Shown here: piece after piece, positions 24,911 to 31,000 of the stretch
Layout of the letters: each line of letters begins with the position of its first letter
How positions within the stretch are numbered: the stretch's first letter is position 1
Assembly (NCBI RefSeq): GCF_029633865.1
Contig: NC_079219.1
Location: 53,641,898 to 53,705,897, forward strand
Length of the DNA: 64,000 nt
Direction: 5' to 3'
DNA from: Lampris incognitus
Taxonomy: Eukaryota; Chordata; Actinopteri; Lampriformes; Lampridae
Made by a program: the position numbers and the translations under genes
The notes under the pieces: generated by a model
Seen by the model: the letters and a program-made list of their open reading frames with translations, nothing else
The model's database searches: none
Told to the model about the DNA's origin: nothing

Positions 24911-27900
24911 TTAAAAATATATTTAAAGAATTTACTTGAATCACTGGATTATTTTGCTCCTTATTTGTTGAGTGCTTTCCCTACCGTTGAGTGTTTCGTT
25001 TAATGAAGTTTTTATATATATATCCTTTGTCTATGAATGTCCACGAATGTGGAGGAAGAAGAGGAGGTATCATGGACGATCAAGCCCCTCCGTGGGATGT
25101 ACTATTGACAGATAGAAGATGTAGCTGATACAGAAATCCTACCAGTGGCTAGAAAAGCTGGACTGAAGGACAGCACAGAGGCTCTGATCATAGCAGCACA
25201 AGAACAGGCACTCAGGACCACATCGGCTGAGGCAGGGGTCTACCAGACAAGAACCAAGATGCAGGCTGTACAAAAACATCCCTGAGCAGTCCAGCACTTA
25301 GTAGCAGAGTGTAAAATGGTAGCTGGGAAAGAGCACACTGAAAGGCATAACCAAGTGGCTAGGATAATGTATAGGAATATCTGTACTGAATACAAACCGG
25401 AAGTCCCCATGTCCAAATGAGAGACACCGCCAAAGGTTGTTGAAAACGGCAGAGCCAAGATCCTGTGGGACTTCAATTTCCAGACTGACATGTAGGTGCT
25501 GGCTAAGCAACCAGACATTGTGGTGGTCGACAAGGAACAGCAGACAGCAGTAGTGATCGATGTAGCAATCCCGAGCGATAGCATTATCAGAAAGAAAGAG
25601 CATGAGAAGCTAGAGAAATACCAATGGCTGAGGGAAGAACTAGATCAGATGTGGAAGGTGAAATCCACAGTAGTCCCAGTAGTAAACGCAGCACTAGGGG
25701 CTGTGACTCCCAAACTGGCATTGTAGGAACATCTGAGTTGTCTGTCCAGAAGAGTGCAGTCCTATGAACAGCTAAGATACTGCGCAGAACCCTCAAACTC
25801 CCTGGCCTCTGGTAGAGGACCCGAGCTTGAGGACACACACCACCCGAAAAAGGGTGAGAGGGAGATACATACATACATACATACATACATACATACATAC
25901 ATACATACATACATACATACATACATACATACATACATACATACATACATACATACATACATACATACATACATACATACATACATACATACATACATAC
26001 ATACATACATACATACATACATACACACACACAGACACACACATATATACACTACCGTTCAAAAGTTTGGGATCACATTGAAATGTCCATATTTTTGAAG
26101 GAAAAGCACTGTACTTTTCAATGAAGATAACTTTAAACTAGTCTTAACTTTAAAGAAATACACTCTATACATTGCTAATGTGGTAAATGACTATTCTAGC
26201 TGCAAATGTCTGGTTTTTGGTGCAATATCTACATAGGTGTATAGAGGCCCATTTCAAGCAACTATCACTCCAGTGTTCTAATGGTACAATGTGTTTGCTC
26301 ATTGGCTCAGAAGGCTAATTGATGATTAGAAAACCCTTGTGCAATCATGTTCACACATCTGAAAACAGTTTAGCTCATTACAGAAGCTACAAAACTGACC
26401 TTCCTTTGAGCAGATTGAGTTTCTGGAGCATCACATTTGTGGGGTCAATTAAACGCTCAAAATGGCCAGAAAAAGAGAACTTTCATCTGAAACTCGACAG
26501 TCTATTCTTGTTCTTAGAAATGAAGGCTATTCCATGCGAGAAATTGCTAAGAAATTGAAGATTTCCTACACCGGTGTGTACTACTCCCTTCAGAGGACAG
26601 CACAAACAGGCTCTAACCAGAGTAGAAAAAGAAGTGGGAGGCCGCGTTGCACAACTGAGCAAGAAGATAAGTACATTAGAGTCTCTAGTTTGAGAAACAG
26701 ACGCCTCACAGGTCCCCAACTGGCATCTTCATTAAATAGTACCCGCAAAACACCAGTGTCAACATCTACAGTGAAGAGGCGGCTGCGGGATTCTGGGCTT
26801 CAGGGCAGAGTGGCAAAGAAAAAGCCATATCTGAGACTGACCAATAAAAGAAAAAGATTAAGATGGGCAAAAGAACACAGACATTGGACAGAGGAAGACT
26901 GGAAAAAAGTGTTGTGGACGGATGAATCCAAGTTTGAGGTGTTTGGATCACAAAGAAGAACGTTTGTGAGACGCAGAACAAATGAAAAGATGCTGGAAGA
27001 ATGCCTGACGCCATCTGTTAAGCATGGTGGAGGTAATGTGATGGTCTGGGGTTGCTTTGGTGCTGGTAAGGTGGGAGATTTGTACAGGGTAAAAGGGATT
27101 CTGAATAAGGAAGGCTATCACTCCATTTTGCAACGCCATGCCATACCCAGTGGACAGCGCTTGATTGGAGCCAATTTCATCCTACAACAGGACAATGACC
27201 CTAAACACACCTCCAAATTGTGCAAGAACTATTTAGAGCAGAAGCAGGCAGCTGGTATTCTATCGGTAATGGAGTGGCCAGCGCAGTCACCAGATCTGAA
27301 CCCCATTGAGCTGTTGTGGGAGCAGCTTGACCGTATGGTACGCAAGAAGTGCCCATCCAACCAATCCAACTTGTGGGAGCTGCTTCTGGAAGCGTGGGGT
27401 GCAATTTCTCCAGATTACCTCAACAAATTAACAGCTAGAATGCCAAAGGTCTGCAATGCTGTAATTGCTGCAAATGGAGGATTCTTTGACGAAAGCAAAG
27501 TTTGATGTAAAAAAAATCTTATTTCAAATACAAATCATTATTTCTAACCTTGTCAATGTCTTGACTCTATTTTCTATTCATTTCACAACATATGGTGGTG
27601 AATAAGTGTGACTTTTCATGGAAAACACAAAATTGTTTGGGTGATCCCAAACTTTTGAACGGTAGTGTATATATATATGGTAACACTTTAGTATGGGGAA
27701 CGTAGTCACCATTAATTAGGTGCTTATTAGCATGCAAATTAGCAACATATTGGCTCTTAATTGGTCATTATTACGTACTCATTAATGCCTTATTCTGCAT
27801 GGCCTTATTATACAACCAGTAAGCCATTAACTATGAGTTTTCCCTCTATAACCTCAGAATTATTGCTTATTAGTAGTACCATCTCAATATGCTTTGCTTA

Positions 27901-28146
27901 GTATGGACTTTATAAGGTGGTAGTACCACAAGAAGAGTTATTCTCCCTTACTAACACTTAATGAATATGGTCTGTTCTTACATAACAAAACACAAAACTA
28001 CAAGTGTTAATAGTGTGAAATTACTGTAAATTAAGTTTGTGTTACTTAGAATATGTTCCCCATACTAAAGTGACATCTTGATCATTACTAATTCACTAGT
28101 AATTAAGTTTTTTATGTTCCCCATACTAAAGTGTACACACACACGC

Positions 28147-28193
<47 letters not shown>

Positions 28194-31000
28194 CACACAC
28201 ACACACACACAGAGTCTTCTTTATGGCAATGCAAAGTACTTATCAGCTTGATAGAACACGTGCTATGTTGACTAGAATAAAAAGAATATCAATAATAGTA
28301 ATAACAAGAACAATTATAATATTAATTCATAGCCACTGTAGTTCAGTATCTGACCGGCTGGAAGTAGCCAGTGATTGGCTGCTGAGAGTTCCTCATTGTC
28401 CTCCAAAACGAGTGTGCTGGAACCCTCGTCATTCAGCGTGAACATGTGGATGGAGACGGAGCACCTCCTCAGATCAATTGGCTTAGTGTTGAAAAGACAA
28501 GACAAGAAATGAACGGGAAAGACAGTGCAATGACTTTATTCAAGAAAATGTAAATTACTCGGTGAAAAATACCGACAGCGTTGCCACGTCAAAAAAAAAA
28601 ACACACTTACCGTTTCCTCCACGTCAACTATAGCCACCGTTTCGACGTGCTTCCTGAGGAAATCGTTATCGAACTCTGTCCACGTGTAGTTTCCAAAAAA
28701 CATGCTGTGGCGGTTCAGCAGAGCTAAAACATGGAGCCTCACTTCAGACCGTGGCGCTGTGCTGTGTAACAGGATGGGCGTTATTACAGCAGTGGGCAGC
28801 ATGACGCGAAATACTGTTTGTTGCACTTGATGGTAACCCCCCCCCACACACACACACACACAAATAGATCATAGTAGGACAGCCAGTAGATCAGTGGTTC
28901 TCAACCTTTTTGGGGTCCTGGACCCCCTGCGTATTTTTGATCTACCCTGAGGACCCCTCCACCTGATCTTGGGGGAGGGGGGTTGCAATTTGATAGAAAC
29001 AGTAGAAACTGCATTTTAAATTGCATTATAGCATTTATTCACTCTTTGGGGCAAAAATAAGAGCTTTCAGTTGTAACTTAGATATAGCTAACAAAACAGA
29101 ATTCTTATGCAGTAACTTTCAGATATATGTAACAACAGAATTCTTATGCAGTAACTTTCAGATATATGTAACAACAGAATTCTTATGCAGTAACTTTCAG
29201 ATATACACTCACCGGCCACTTTATTAGGCACACCTGTCCAACTGCTCGTTAACGCAAATTTCTAATCAGCCAATCACATGGCAGCAACTCAGTGCATTTA
29301 GGCATGTAGACATGGTCAAGACGATCTGCTGCAGTTCAAACCGAGCATCAGAATGGGGAAGAAAGGTGATTTAAGTGACTTTGAACGTGGCATGGTTGTT
29401 GGTGCCAGAAGGGCGGGTCTGAGTATTTCAGAAACTGCTGATCTACTGGGATTTTCACGCACAACCATCTCTAGGGTTTACAGAGAATGGTCCGAAAAAG
29501 AGAAAATATCCAGTGAGCGGCAGTTCTGTGGGCGAAAATGCCTTGTTGATGCCAGAGGTCAGAGGAGAATGGCCAGACTGGTTCGAGCTGATAGAAAGGC
29601 AACAGTAACTCAAATAACCACTCATTACAACCGAGGTATGCAGAAGAGCATCTCTGAACGCACAACACGTCGAACCTTGAGGCAGATGGGCTACAGCAGC
29701 AGAAGACCACACCGGGTGCCACTCCTGCCAGCTAAGAACAGGAAACTGAGGCTACAATTCGCACAGGCTCACCAAAATTGGACAATAGAAGATTGGAAAA
29801 ACGTTGCCTGGTCTGATGAGTCTCAATTTCTGCTGCGACATTCGGATGGTAGGGTCAGAATTTGGCGTCAACAACATGAAAGCATGGATCCATCCTGCCT
29901 TGTATCAACGGCTCAGGCTGGTGGTGGTGGTGTAATGGTGTGGGGGATATTTTCTTGGCACACTTTGGGCCCCATAGTACCAATTGAGCATCGTGTCAAC
30001 GCCACAGCCTACCTGAGTATTGTTGCTGACCATGTCCATCCCTTTATGACCACAGTGTTCCCATCTTCTGATGGCTACTTCCAGCAGGATAACGCGCCAT
30101 GTCATAAAGCTCGAATCATCTCAGACTGGTTTCTTGAACATGACAATGAGTTCACTGTACTCAAATGGCCTCCAGTCACCAGATCTCAATCCAATAGAGC
30201 ACCTTTGGGATGTGGTGGACCGGGAGATTCGCATCATGGATGTGCAGCCGACAAATCTGCAGCAACTGCGTGATGCAATCATGTCAATATGGACCAATCT
30301 CTCTGAGGAATGTTTCCAGTACCTTGTTGAATCTATGCCACGAAGGATTAAGGCAGTTCTGAAGGCAAAAGGGGGTCCAACCCGGTACTAGCAAGGTGTA
30401 CCTAATAAAGTGGCCAGTGAGTGTATGTAACAACAGAATTCTTATGCAGTAACTTTCAGATATATGTAACAAAACAGAATATGTATTCAGTAACTTTCAG
30501 ATATATGTAACAACAGAATATGTATTCAGTAACTTTCAGATATATGTAACAACAGAATTTTTATGCAGTAACTTTTAACAATGCAAACGGGAGCGAGATC
30601 TCTTATTAAAATACAACAAATTACACTTGTGAAACAGATGTAATTAGAGAAGAAGTCCTGTTACCCTTTATAGTTTAGGTAGATAAAGGTCTCAGTCACA
30701 TTTGAGTAAAATAATCCTATTTCTATAAATGTCATAGGATCTTTTTTTTAAAGATATTTTTTATTTTCACGGACCCCTTGCAATTACACCACGGACCACT
30801 AGGGGTCCGCGGACCCCCGGTTGAGAAGCACTGCAGTAGATCATAGTCAGCGTATGGTAAAGCCGGTTGGGGATTTGTGTGCACACAAGCAGCAACGTCA
30901 CTCAGTCTAACAGCTATTTTACCCACCTGTGAGACTTAACATGCACCTCCACGTTGACGTTTTCTCCCTGATCGCCACCGTCCACCCGGTCACTCTCCAT
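3847..31000 (-). CDS. trip13: TRIP13, AAA+ ATPase (pachytene checkpoint protein 2)
   Basis: TRIP13 unfolds HORMA-domain proteins (MAD2, HORMADs) with the adaptor p31comet, in the spindle checkpoint and in meiosis. Thirteen coding exons were assembled: 31000-30927, 28761-28611, 28481-28355, 18757-18702, 18573-18483, 18341-18269, 18178-18115, 18020-17934, 16078-15972, 15797-15644, 9012-8900, 4102-4033 and 3942-3847. They join in frame to 1263 bp (420 aa; the human protein has 432). Walker [10 protein letters not shown] is at residues 167-175 (K173), Walker B VFVLIDE at 235-241, sensor-1 asparagine in LTTSN at 288, and the sensor-2 motif LSGRALRK around R374. The start MESDRVDG matches the family in position, and all introns are GT-AG. 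No lesion was seen, so the gene should be functional. About 27 kb is mostly repeat-filled intron. It is head to head with BRD9. Confidence 0.95.
4341..4686 (+). mobile_element. tRNA-headed SINE, family 1, tail type A
   Basis: The head carries pol III promoter-like boxes: an A box (TGGCCCAGTGG) and a B box (GGTTCGAACC). The tail runs through a TTAGGGTTAA motif and ends in ATTAATAAAGTATAT followed by poly(A). It lies in a TRIP13 intron. Other copies are at 7795, 48181 and 49976. Confidence 0.75.
4722..7620 (+). mobile_element. RTE-clade LINE, nearly full length, frameshifted
   Basis: Pieces of one polyprotein occur in order. An APE-type endonuclease lies at about 5000-5640 (VQETRW, then [13 protein letters not shown]). 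Reverse transcriptase lies at about 6190-6970, with the FADD catalytic motif at 6888-6899. The C-terminal [12 protein letters not shown] region is at 7398-7440. The reading is split over at least five frames (5195-5644, 5674-6126, 6138-6482, 6744-6971, 7286-7546), so it cannot make protein. The 3' end passes into GAAGAA-rich simple repeat. It resembles the RTE group of fish LINEs whose endonuclease was co-opted in CFDP2-like genes; the subfamily is not certain. Related fragments are at 10383, 19333 and 52272. Confidence 0.85.
7795..8164 (+). mobile_element. tRNA-headed SINE, family 1, tail type A
   Basis: It has the same head (GGTTCGAACCCC B box at about 7850) and the same TTAGGGTTAATACTCCTG tail as the copy at 4341, and ends in ATTAATAAAGTATATATA. 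It is close to full length. It lies in the same TRIP13 intron. Confidence 0.75.
8172..8505 (-). mobile_element. Tc1-type transposon fragment (transposase C-terminal half)
   Basis: Read on the minus strand, the pieces [16 protein letters not shown]-like, [19 protein letters not shown] and [15 protein letters not shown] follow the order of a Tc1 transposase from its second catalytic aspartate to the region of the catalytic glutamate, where the usual NPIE reads NPIG. Neither terminal repeat is visible and the frame shifts at a poly(C) run, so it is a dead remnant. It is a different family from the other Tc1 copies here. Confidence 0.7.
9013..9550. other. TRIP13 intron, no repeat or gene recognised
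   Basis: This stretch begins just upstream, in the minus sense, of TRIP13 coding exon 11 (8900-9012). Nothing in it was recognised beyond low-complexity AT near 9130-9180 and a (TA)n run at 9536-9550. Confidence 0.4.
9551..9974 (-). mobile_element. tRNA-headed SINE, family 2
   Basis: On the minus strand the head shows TAGCGTAGCGG (A box-like) and a B box-like GTTCGAATCCCCGTGTTACC. The body contains ACTAGCGCCTCCTCTGGTCG and TCCACATGTATTGGAGGAGG, and the end is CAATTGGGGAGAA followed by (AT)n. Related copies are at 16177, 48746 and 50985. Confidence 0.75.
10383..10745 (-). mobile_element. RTE-clade LINE, 3' fragment
   Basis: On the minus strand this encodes the end of the RTE polyprotein ([20 protein letters not shown], then [16 protein letters not shown]) and ends with a (TAG)n-type tail seen here as TACTATTACTACTAC. 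It is 5' truncated, the usual form of a LINE insertion. It matches 7310-7600 and 52410-52750 in type. Confidence 0.85.
10786..13076 (+). mobile_element. L2-type LINE, 3' part, split by a palindromic Tc1 derivative
   Basis: The first piece (to 10949) reads [21 protein letters not shown] and [20 protein letters not shown]. The second (from 12147) continues [20 protein letters not shown] and [18 protein letters not shown]. This is the C-terminal end of an L2-like LINE protein. The rest to 13076 is its 3' UTR, ending in ACAAATCAAACTGACTTGAC. The reading continues exactly across the TA where the palindrome sits. Other copies are at 16808 (+) and 40988 (-). Confidence 0.75.
10950..12146. mobile_element. 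Palindromic (fold-back) derivative of the Intruder/Tc1 element
   Basis: The two arms, 10950-11484 and 11612-12146 (535 bp each), are inverted copies, and almost no differences were found by eye. The spacer 11485-11611 is 127 bp. Each arm runs from the right end of the Intruder element (CACTACCGTTCAAAAG) through its last 320 bp, then jumps to the 5' flank and start of the transposase. Both outer ends are therefore right ends. The left arm plus spacer (11329-11610) matches the full element at 26462-26743 with no difference seen. The target TA is duplicated at 10948 and 12147. It cannot make a whole transposase. Confidence 0.9.
13981..15143 (-). mobile_element. Tc1-type transposon B, degraded
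   Basis: The ends CACTGATAAGCCAAAACATT (13981) and TTTTGGCTCATCAGTA (15129-15144) are inverted. On the minus strand, transposase pieces such as [19 protein letters not shown] and [20 protein letters not shown] are readable, with stops and frameshifts between them. The length of about 1.16 kb is nearly full. It interrupts transposon A. The same family occurs at 40190-42263 in BRD9. Confidence 0.8.
16177..16612 (+). mobile_element. tRNA-headed SINE, family 2
   Basis: This is the plus-strand copy of the element at 9551. The head is GGTGGTCTATTCCGTTGCCT with a B box-like ACTCGAATCCCCGTGTTACC. The body has ACTAGCGCCTCCTCTGGTCG and the end is ACAATTGGGGAGAAAAA. It is followed directly by a long (TA)n run. 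Confidence 0.75.
16613..16671. repeat. (TA)n microsatellite at a SINE 3' end
   Basis: An almost pure TA run of about 58 bp directly follows the SINE end. It is probably an expanded SINE tail or target. Confidence 0.85.
16808..17215 (+). mobile_element. L2-type LINE, 3' UTR fragment
   Basis: It matches 12580-13070 in content and order: GGTCAGGTCCTGGGCTGTTC, TAATTCCATTATAATTCTG, TTTCAATGTTGTATTCTG, GGTCTAAGGACAGGATG, then the end ACAAATACAATTGACTTGAC. It has no coding part. Confidence 0.7.
17220..17338 (-). mobile_element. Degraded SINE family 1 head
   Basis: On the plus strand the order is a GGTGGAAACCCACGCAAACA piece, then GTGCTAACCACCAAGTCACC, the reverse of the family 1 head. It is short and diverged, with no tail. 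Confidence 0.5.
18820..19215 (+). mobile_element. Possible solo LTR or LTR fragment (fossil)
   Basis: A pyrimidine-rich, GC-rich stretch starts TGTCACAGCCGCGCC and has a TATA-like CTTATAAACC at about 18920. It lies alone in a TRIP13 intron just 5', in the minus sense, of coding exon 4. This looks like a Gypsy-type LTR from fish, but neither a clear target duplication nor a second copy was found. It is treated as an old fossil fragment. Confidence 0.3.
19333..20390 (+). mobile_element. RTE-clade LINE, 5' fragment, interrupted by another LINE
   Basis: The element's 5' end (CAGTGCATTCTTAGTGCTGG) is followed, after the insert at 19364-19865, by the same 5' leader as at 4790. The endonuclease start then reads [20 protein letters not shown] and [20 protein letters not shown]. 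It breaks off at about 20390, so only the 5' kilobase is present. Since RTE elements usually lose the 5' end, this copy was probably cut by a later rearrangement. Confidence 0.8.
19364..19865 (-). mobile_element. Second LINE type, reverse-transcriptase C-terminus
   Basis: On the minus strand it reads [20 protein letters not shown], then [20 protein letters not shown], then [15 protein letters not shown] and [13 protein letters not shown], and ends with a (AATG)n tail seen here as TTCATTCATTCATT. It is bounded by CTTAGTGCTGGT (19352-19363) and CTTAGTGCCGGT (19866-19877), a 12-bp target duplication with one difference. It is a 5'-truncated insertion into the RTE copy. The clade is not certain. 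Confidence 0.75.
20590..20940 (+). mobile_element. SINE/LINE relic with GCGCTATATAAATGTAAT tail
   Basis: This old-looking stretch ends GTGCTTTGGGTGTC, AGAAAAGCGCTATATAAATG and a short ATT-rich tail. I recognise that tail from vertebrate LINE-derived SINEs. The head (CGGATGAAACGTTAAACCGA) also fits. The family name is not certain. Confidence 0.5.
20941..21430 (+). other. Possible LINE untranslated region, unassigned
   Basis: GC-rich sequence passes into a T-rich stretch that ends AATGACAAATAAATAGTC, like a retroposed 3' end. No coding sequence was recognised. It lies between a SINE relic and a Helitron in a TRIP13 intron. Confidence 0.3.
21681..22343 (+). mobile_element. Internally deleted Helitron
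   Basis: It begins TCTATCTTTTATATATAAAG and ends with a GC hairpin (CCCGGGCAACGCCGGG at 22316-22331), then CTGCTAG followed by T, the Helitron 3' signature. Inside, at about 21920-22125, are remains of a Pif1-type helicase C-terminus on the plus strand ([17 protein letters not shown], then [14 protein letters not shown]). No Rep domain remains, so it is non-autonomous. Helitrons make no target duplication, and none is seen. Confidence 0.8.
22344..23375. other. AT-rich TRIP13 intron, nothing recognised
   Basis: About 1 kb of AT-rich DNA with no open frame of interest and no terminal repeats that I can see. Confidence 0.5.
23379..23748 (+). mobile_element. tRNA-headed SINE, family 1, tail type B
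   Basis: The head TGGCGCAGTGGTTAGTG is followed by the shared TTGCATG and TTTCCTCCGGATGCTCCGG block. It then takes the type B tail: TCCAAAGACATGTAGGTCAG, GGTGAATCGGCCGTACTAAA and CTGGGATAGGCTCCAGCATC. It ends in GGATAATGAATATAT. It is full length or nearly so. Confidence 0.8.
24051..24647 (+). CDS. 198-aa gag-like frame, possibly a Bel/Pao-derived fossil
   Basis: The frame has a serine-rich start, then an alanine-, arginine- and lysine-rich predicted helix ([15 protein letters not shown] to [14 protein letters not shown], residues about 34-96) suited to a coiled coil, then a polar proline-rich end. I recall the same helix pattern at the start of gag in fish Bel/Pao retrotransposons. It covers only that N-terminal part. 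Protease, polymerase and LTRs are absent here, so it is a fragment or captured piece, treated as a fossil. It may be non-coding today. A host gene is less likely because it sits inside a repeat in a TRIP13 intron on the opposite strand. Confidence 0.45.
   Translation: MEDAQATTFKTRSVVPCSGKSSSSSSISKAAAIARAKAKAARARVSFATNEIQMKVERTRKDASLDVLIMEKQTAAAIAEAEVLEAAADTNEEKHSCKVDLPFKPKDPNDSTSEYVLQHPKSSSVNAGNGTGYGTSMPPQQDSTVPAPHHNQETDDNTPLQSNIPTHLPVKAELRTDRTYPAEERQDDGWIRAVNVNQ
24826..24912. repeat. Compound (TA)n(CATA)n(CA)n microsatellite
   Basis: It consists of a TA run, four CATA units, a CA run and another TA run. It lies inside the right arm of the inverted-repeat element and is absent from the left arm. 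Confidence 0.9.
25035..25866 (+). mobile_element. RLE-type LINE (R2/R4/Hero group), 3' fragment
   Basis: The remains read [18 protein letters not shown] near the start and, further on, [11 protein letters not shown], then [20 protein letters not shown] (25508-25567). The PD...D-x-K-like pattern is that of the restriction-like endonuclease at the C-terminus of these LINEs. The piece is 5' truncated with in-frame stops upstream. An open piece of 76 codons covers 25496-25726. It ends directly in an (ACAT)n array. In fish, Rex6 (R4 clade) is the best-known example, but the clade is not certain. Confidence 0.65.
25867..26045. repeat. (ACAT)n microsatellite, about 40 units
   Basis: It is an almost perfect tetranucleotide array that turns into (AC)n at its right end. 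It directly follows the RLE LINE and directly precedes the Intruder element, whose TA target (26048-26049) lies in the array's degenerate edge. Confidence 0.95.
26050..27667 (+). mobile_element. Full-length Intruder-like (DD38E) Tc1/mariner transposon
   Basis: The inverted ends begin CACTACCGTTCAAAAGTTTG (26050) and mirror the right end (to 27667). Both are flanked by TA (26048-26049 and 27668-27669). The length is 1618 bp. It carries an uninterrupted 347-codon transposase. It looks whole and, given its open frame and the sequence shared with the copy at 10950-12146, recently active. It lies in the TRIP13 intron between coding exons 3 and 4. Confidence 0.93.
26462..27505 (+). CDS. Intruder-like Tc1/mariner transposase, intact
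   Basis: This 347-aa enzyme would bind the element's ends and move it by cut and paste to a TA site. The N-terminal part (residues about 1-110) carries paired helix-turn-helix segments ([20 protein letters not shown]) and a GRPR-type AT hook (KRSGRPR, 56-62). The catalytic residues are D154 (WTDESK), D244 (QQDNDPKH) and E283 (DLNPIE). The last two are separated by 38 residues, where ordinary Tc1 enzymes have 34; this spacing is the mark of the Intruder family. The glycine-rich [10 protein letters not shown] box is present. No stop or frameshift interrupts it. The start follows the family (MARKRELS). Host promoter control is not evident. Confidence 0.93.
   Translation: MARKRELSSETRQSILVLRNEGYSMREIAKKLKISYTGVYYSLQRTAQTGSNQSRKRSGRPRCTTEQEDKYIRVSSLRNRRLTGPQLASSLNSTRKTPVSTSTVKRRLRDSGLQGRVAKKKPYLRLTNKRKRLRWAKEHRHWTEEDWKKVLWTDESKFEVFGSQRRTFVRRRTNEKMLEECLTPSVKHGGGNVMVWGCFGAGKVGDLYRVKGILNKEGYHSILQRHAIPSGQRLIGANFILQQDNDPKHTSKLCKNYLEQKQAAGILSVMEWPAQSPDLNPIELLWEQLDRMVRKKCPSNQSNLWELLLEAWGAISPDYLNKLTARMPKVCNAVIAANGGFFDESKV
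27679..28134. mobile_element. MITE with GGTAACACTTTAGTATGGGG ends
   Basis: The left end GGTAACACTTTAGTATGGGG is answered by CCCCATACTAAAGTG at 28119-28133. A second copy of the right end lies at 28056-28070. The body is AT-rich with no coding. It begins 12 bp after the Intruder element. The superfamily is not clear. Confidence 0.7.
28135..28212. repeat. (AC)n-(AG)n-(AC)n compound microsatellite
   Basis: A pure AG run of about 42 bp (28148-28189) is flanked by AC runs. It directly follows the MITE. Confidence 0.9.
29206..30423 (+). mobile_element. Tc1-type transposon D, almost whole
   Basis: The inverted ends CACTCACCGGCCACTTTATT and AATAAAGTGGCCAGTGAGTG are flanked by TA. The length is 1218 bp. 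It carries one transposase gene with a single clear frameshift. It inserted into a GATATA of the MITE tandem array. Confidence 0.92.
29353..30391 (+). pseudogene. Tc1-type transposase with one frameshift
   Basis: It starts [20 protein letters not shown]. The N-terminal helix-turn-helix region reads [20 protein letters not shown], catalytic aspartates are in WSDESQF and QQDNAPCH, and the glutamate is in [11 protein letters not shown]. The frame is open from 29353 to about 30172. There, where the family has a PP-x-QSPDL-type sequence, about two bases are missing, and the rest (to 30391, ending KAKGGPTRY) is in the next frame. Full length would be about 345 aa. Apart from that lesion it looks intact, so the insertion is young. 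Confidence 0.88.

Larger units (their letters stand above)
23776..25003. mobile_element. Element with about 200-bp inverted ends around a gag-like frame
   Basis: The left arm (about 23776-23973) and right arm (about 24645-25003) are inverted copies. For example AACTTTCTAGCAGGCTGGAC on the left answers GTCCAGCCCGCTAGAAAGTT on the right, and AGGAGCAAAATAATCCAGTG answers CACTGGATTATTTTGCTCCT. A (TA)n/(CATA)n/(CA)n microsatellite has expanded inside the right arm. Between the arms is a 198-codon open frame. No known transposase is present. The target duplication is unclear because both flanks are TA-rich. Confidence 0.65.
29093..30575 (+). repeat. 39-41-bp tandem array inside the hAT MITE
   Basis: Units of the form GTAACAACAGAATTCTTATG plus CAGTAACTTTCAGATATAT repeat about three times before 29205 and about four times after 30424. 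The Tc1 element at 29206-30423 splits the array. Some right-hand units have the variant AGAATATGTATTCAG. Confidence 0.85.
28892..30833 (+). mobile_element. hAT MITE with internal tandem array, hosting a Tc1 element
   Basis: The ends CAGTGGTTCTCAACCTTTTT and CGGTTGAGAAGCACTG are inverted. An exact 8-bp duplication, CAGTAGAT, flanks the element (28884-28891 and 30834-30841), as hAT elements make. Without the 1.2-kb insert it is about 0.72 kb. It has no transposase. Its centre is a tandem array of 39-41-bp units. It lies in TRIP13 intron 1. A truncated sister copy is at 44672-45226. Confidence 0.88.

Noticed and set aside
25754-26098. Open frames of about 100 codons reading YIHT or MYVC repeats
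   Set aside because: They are by-products of the (ACAT)n microsatellite.
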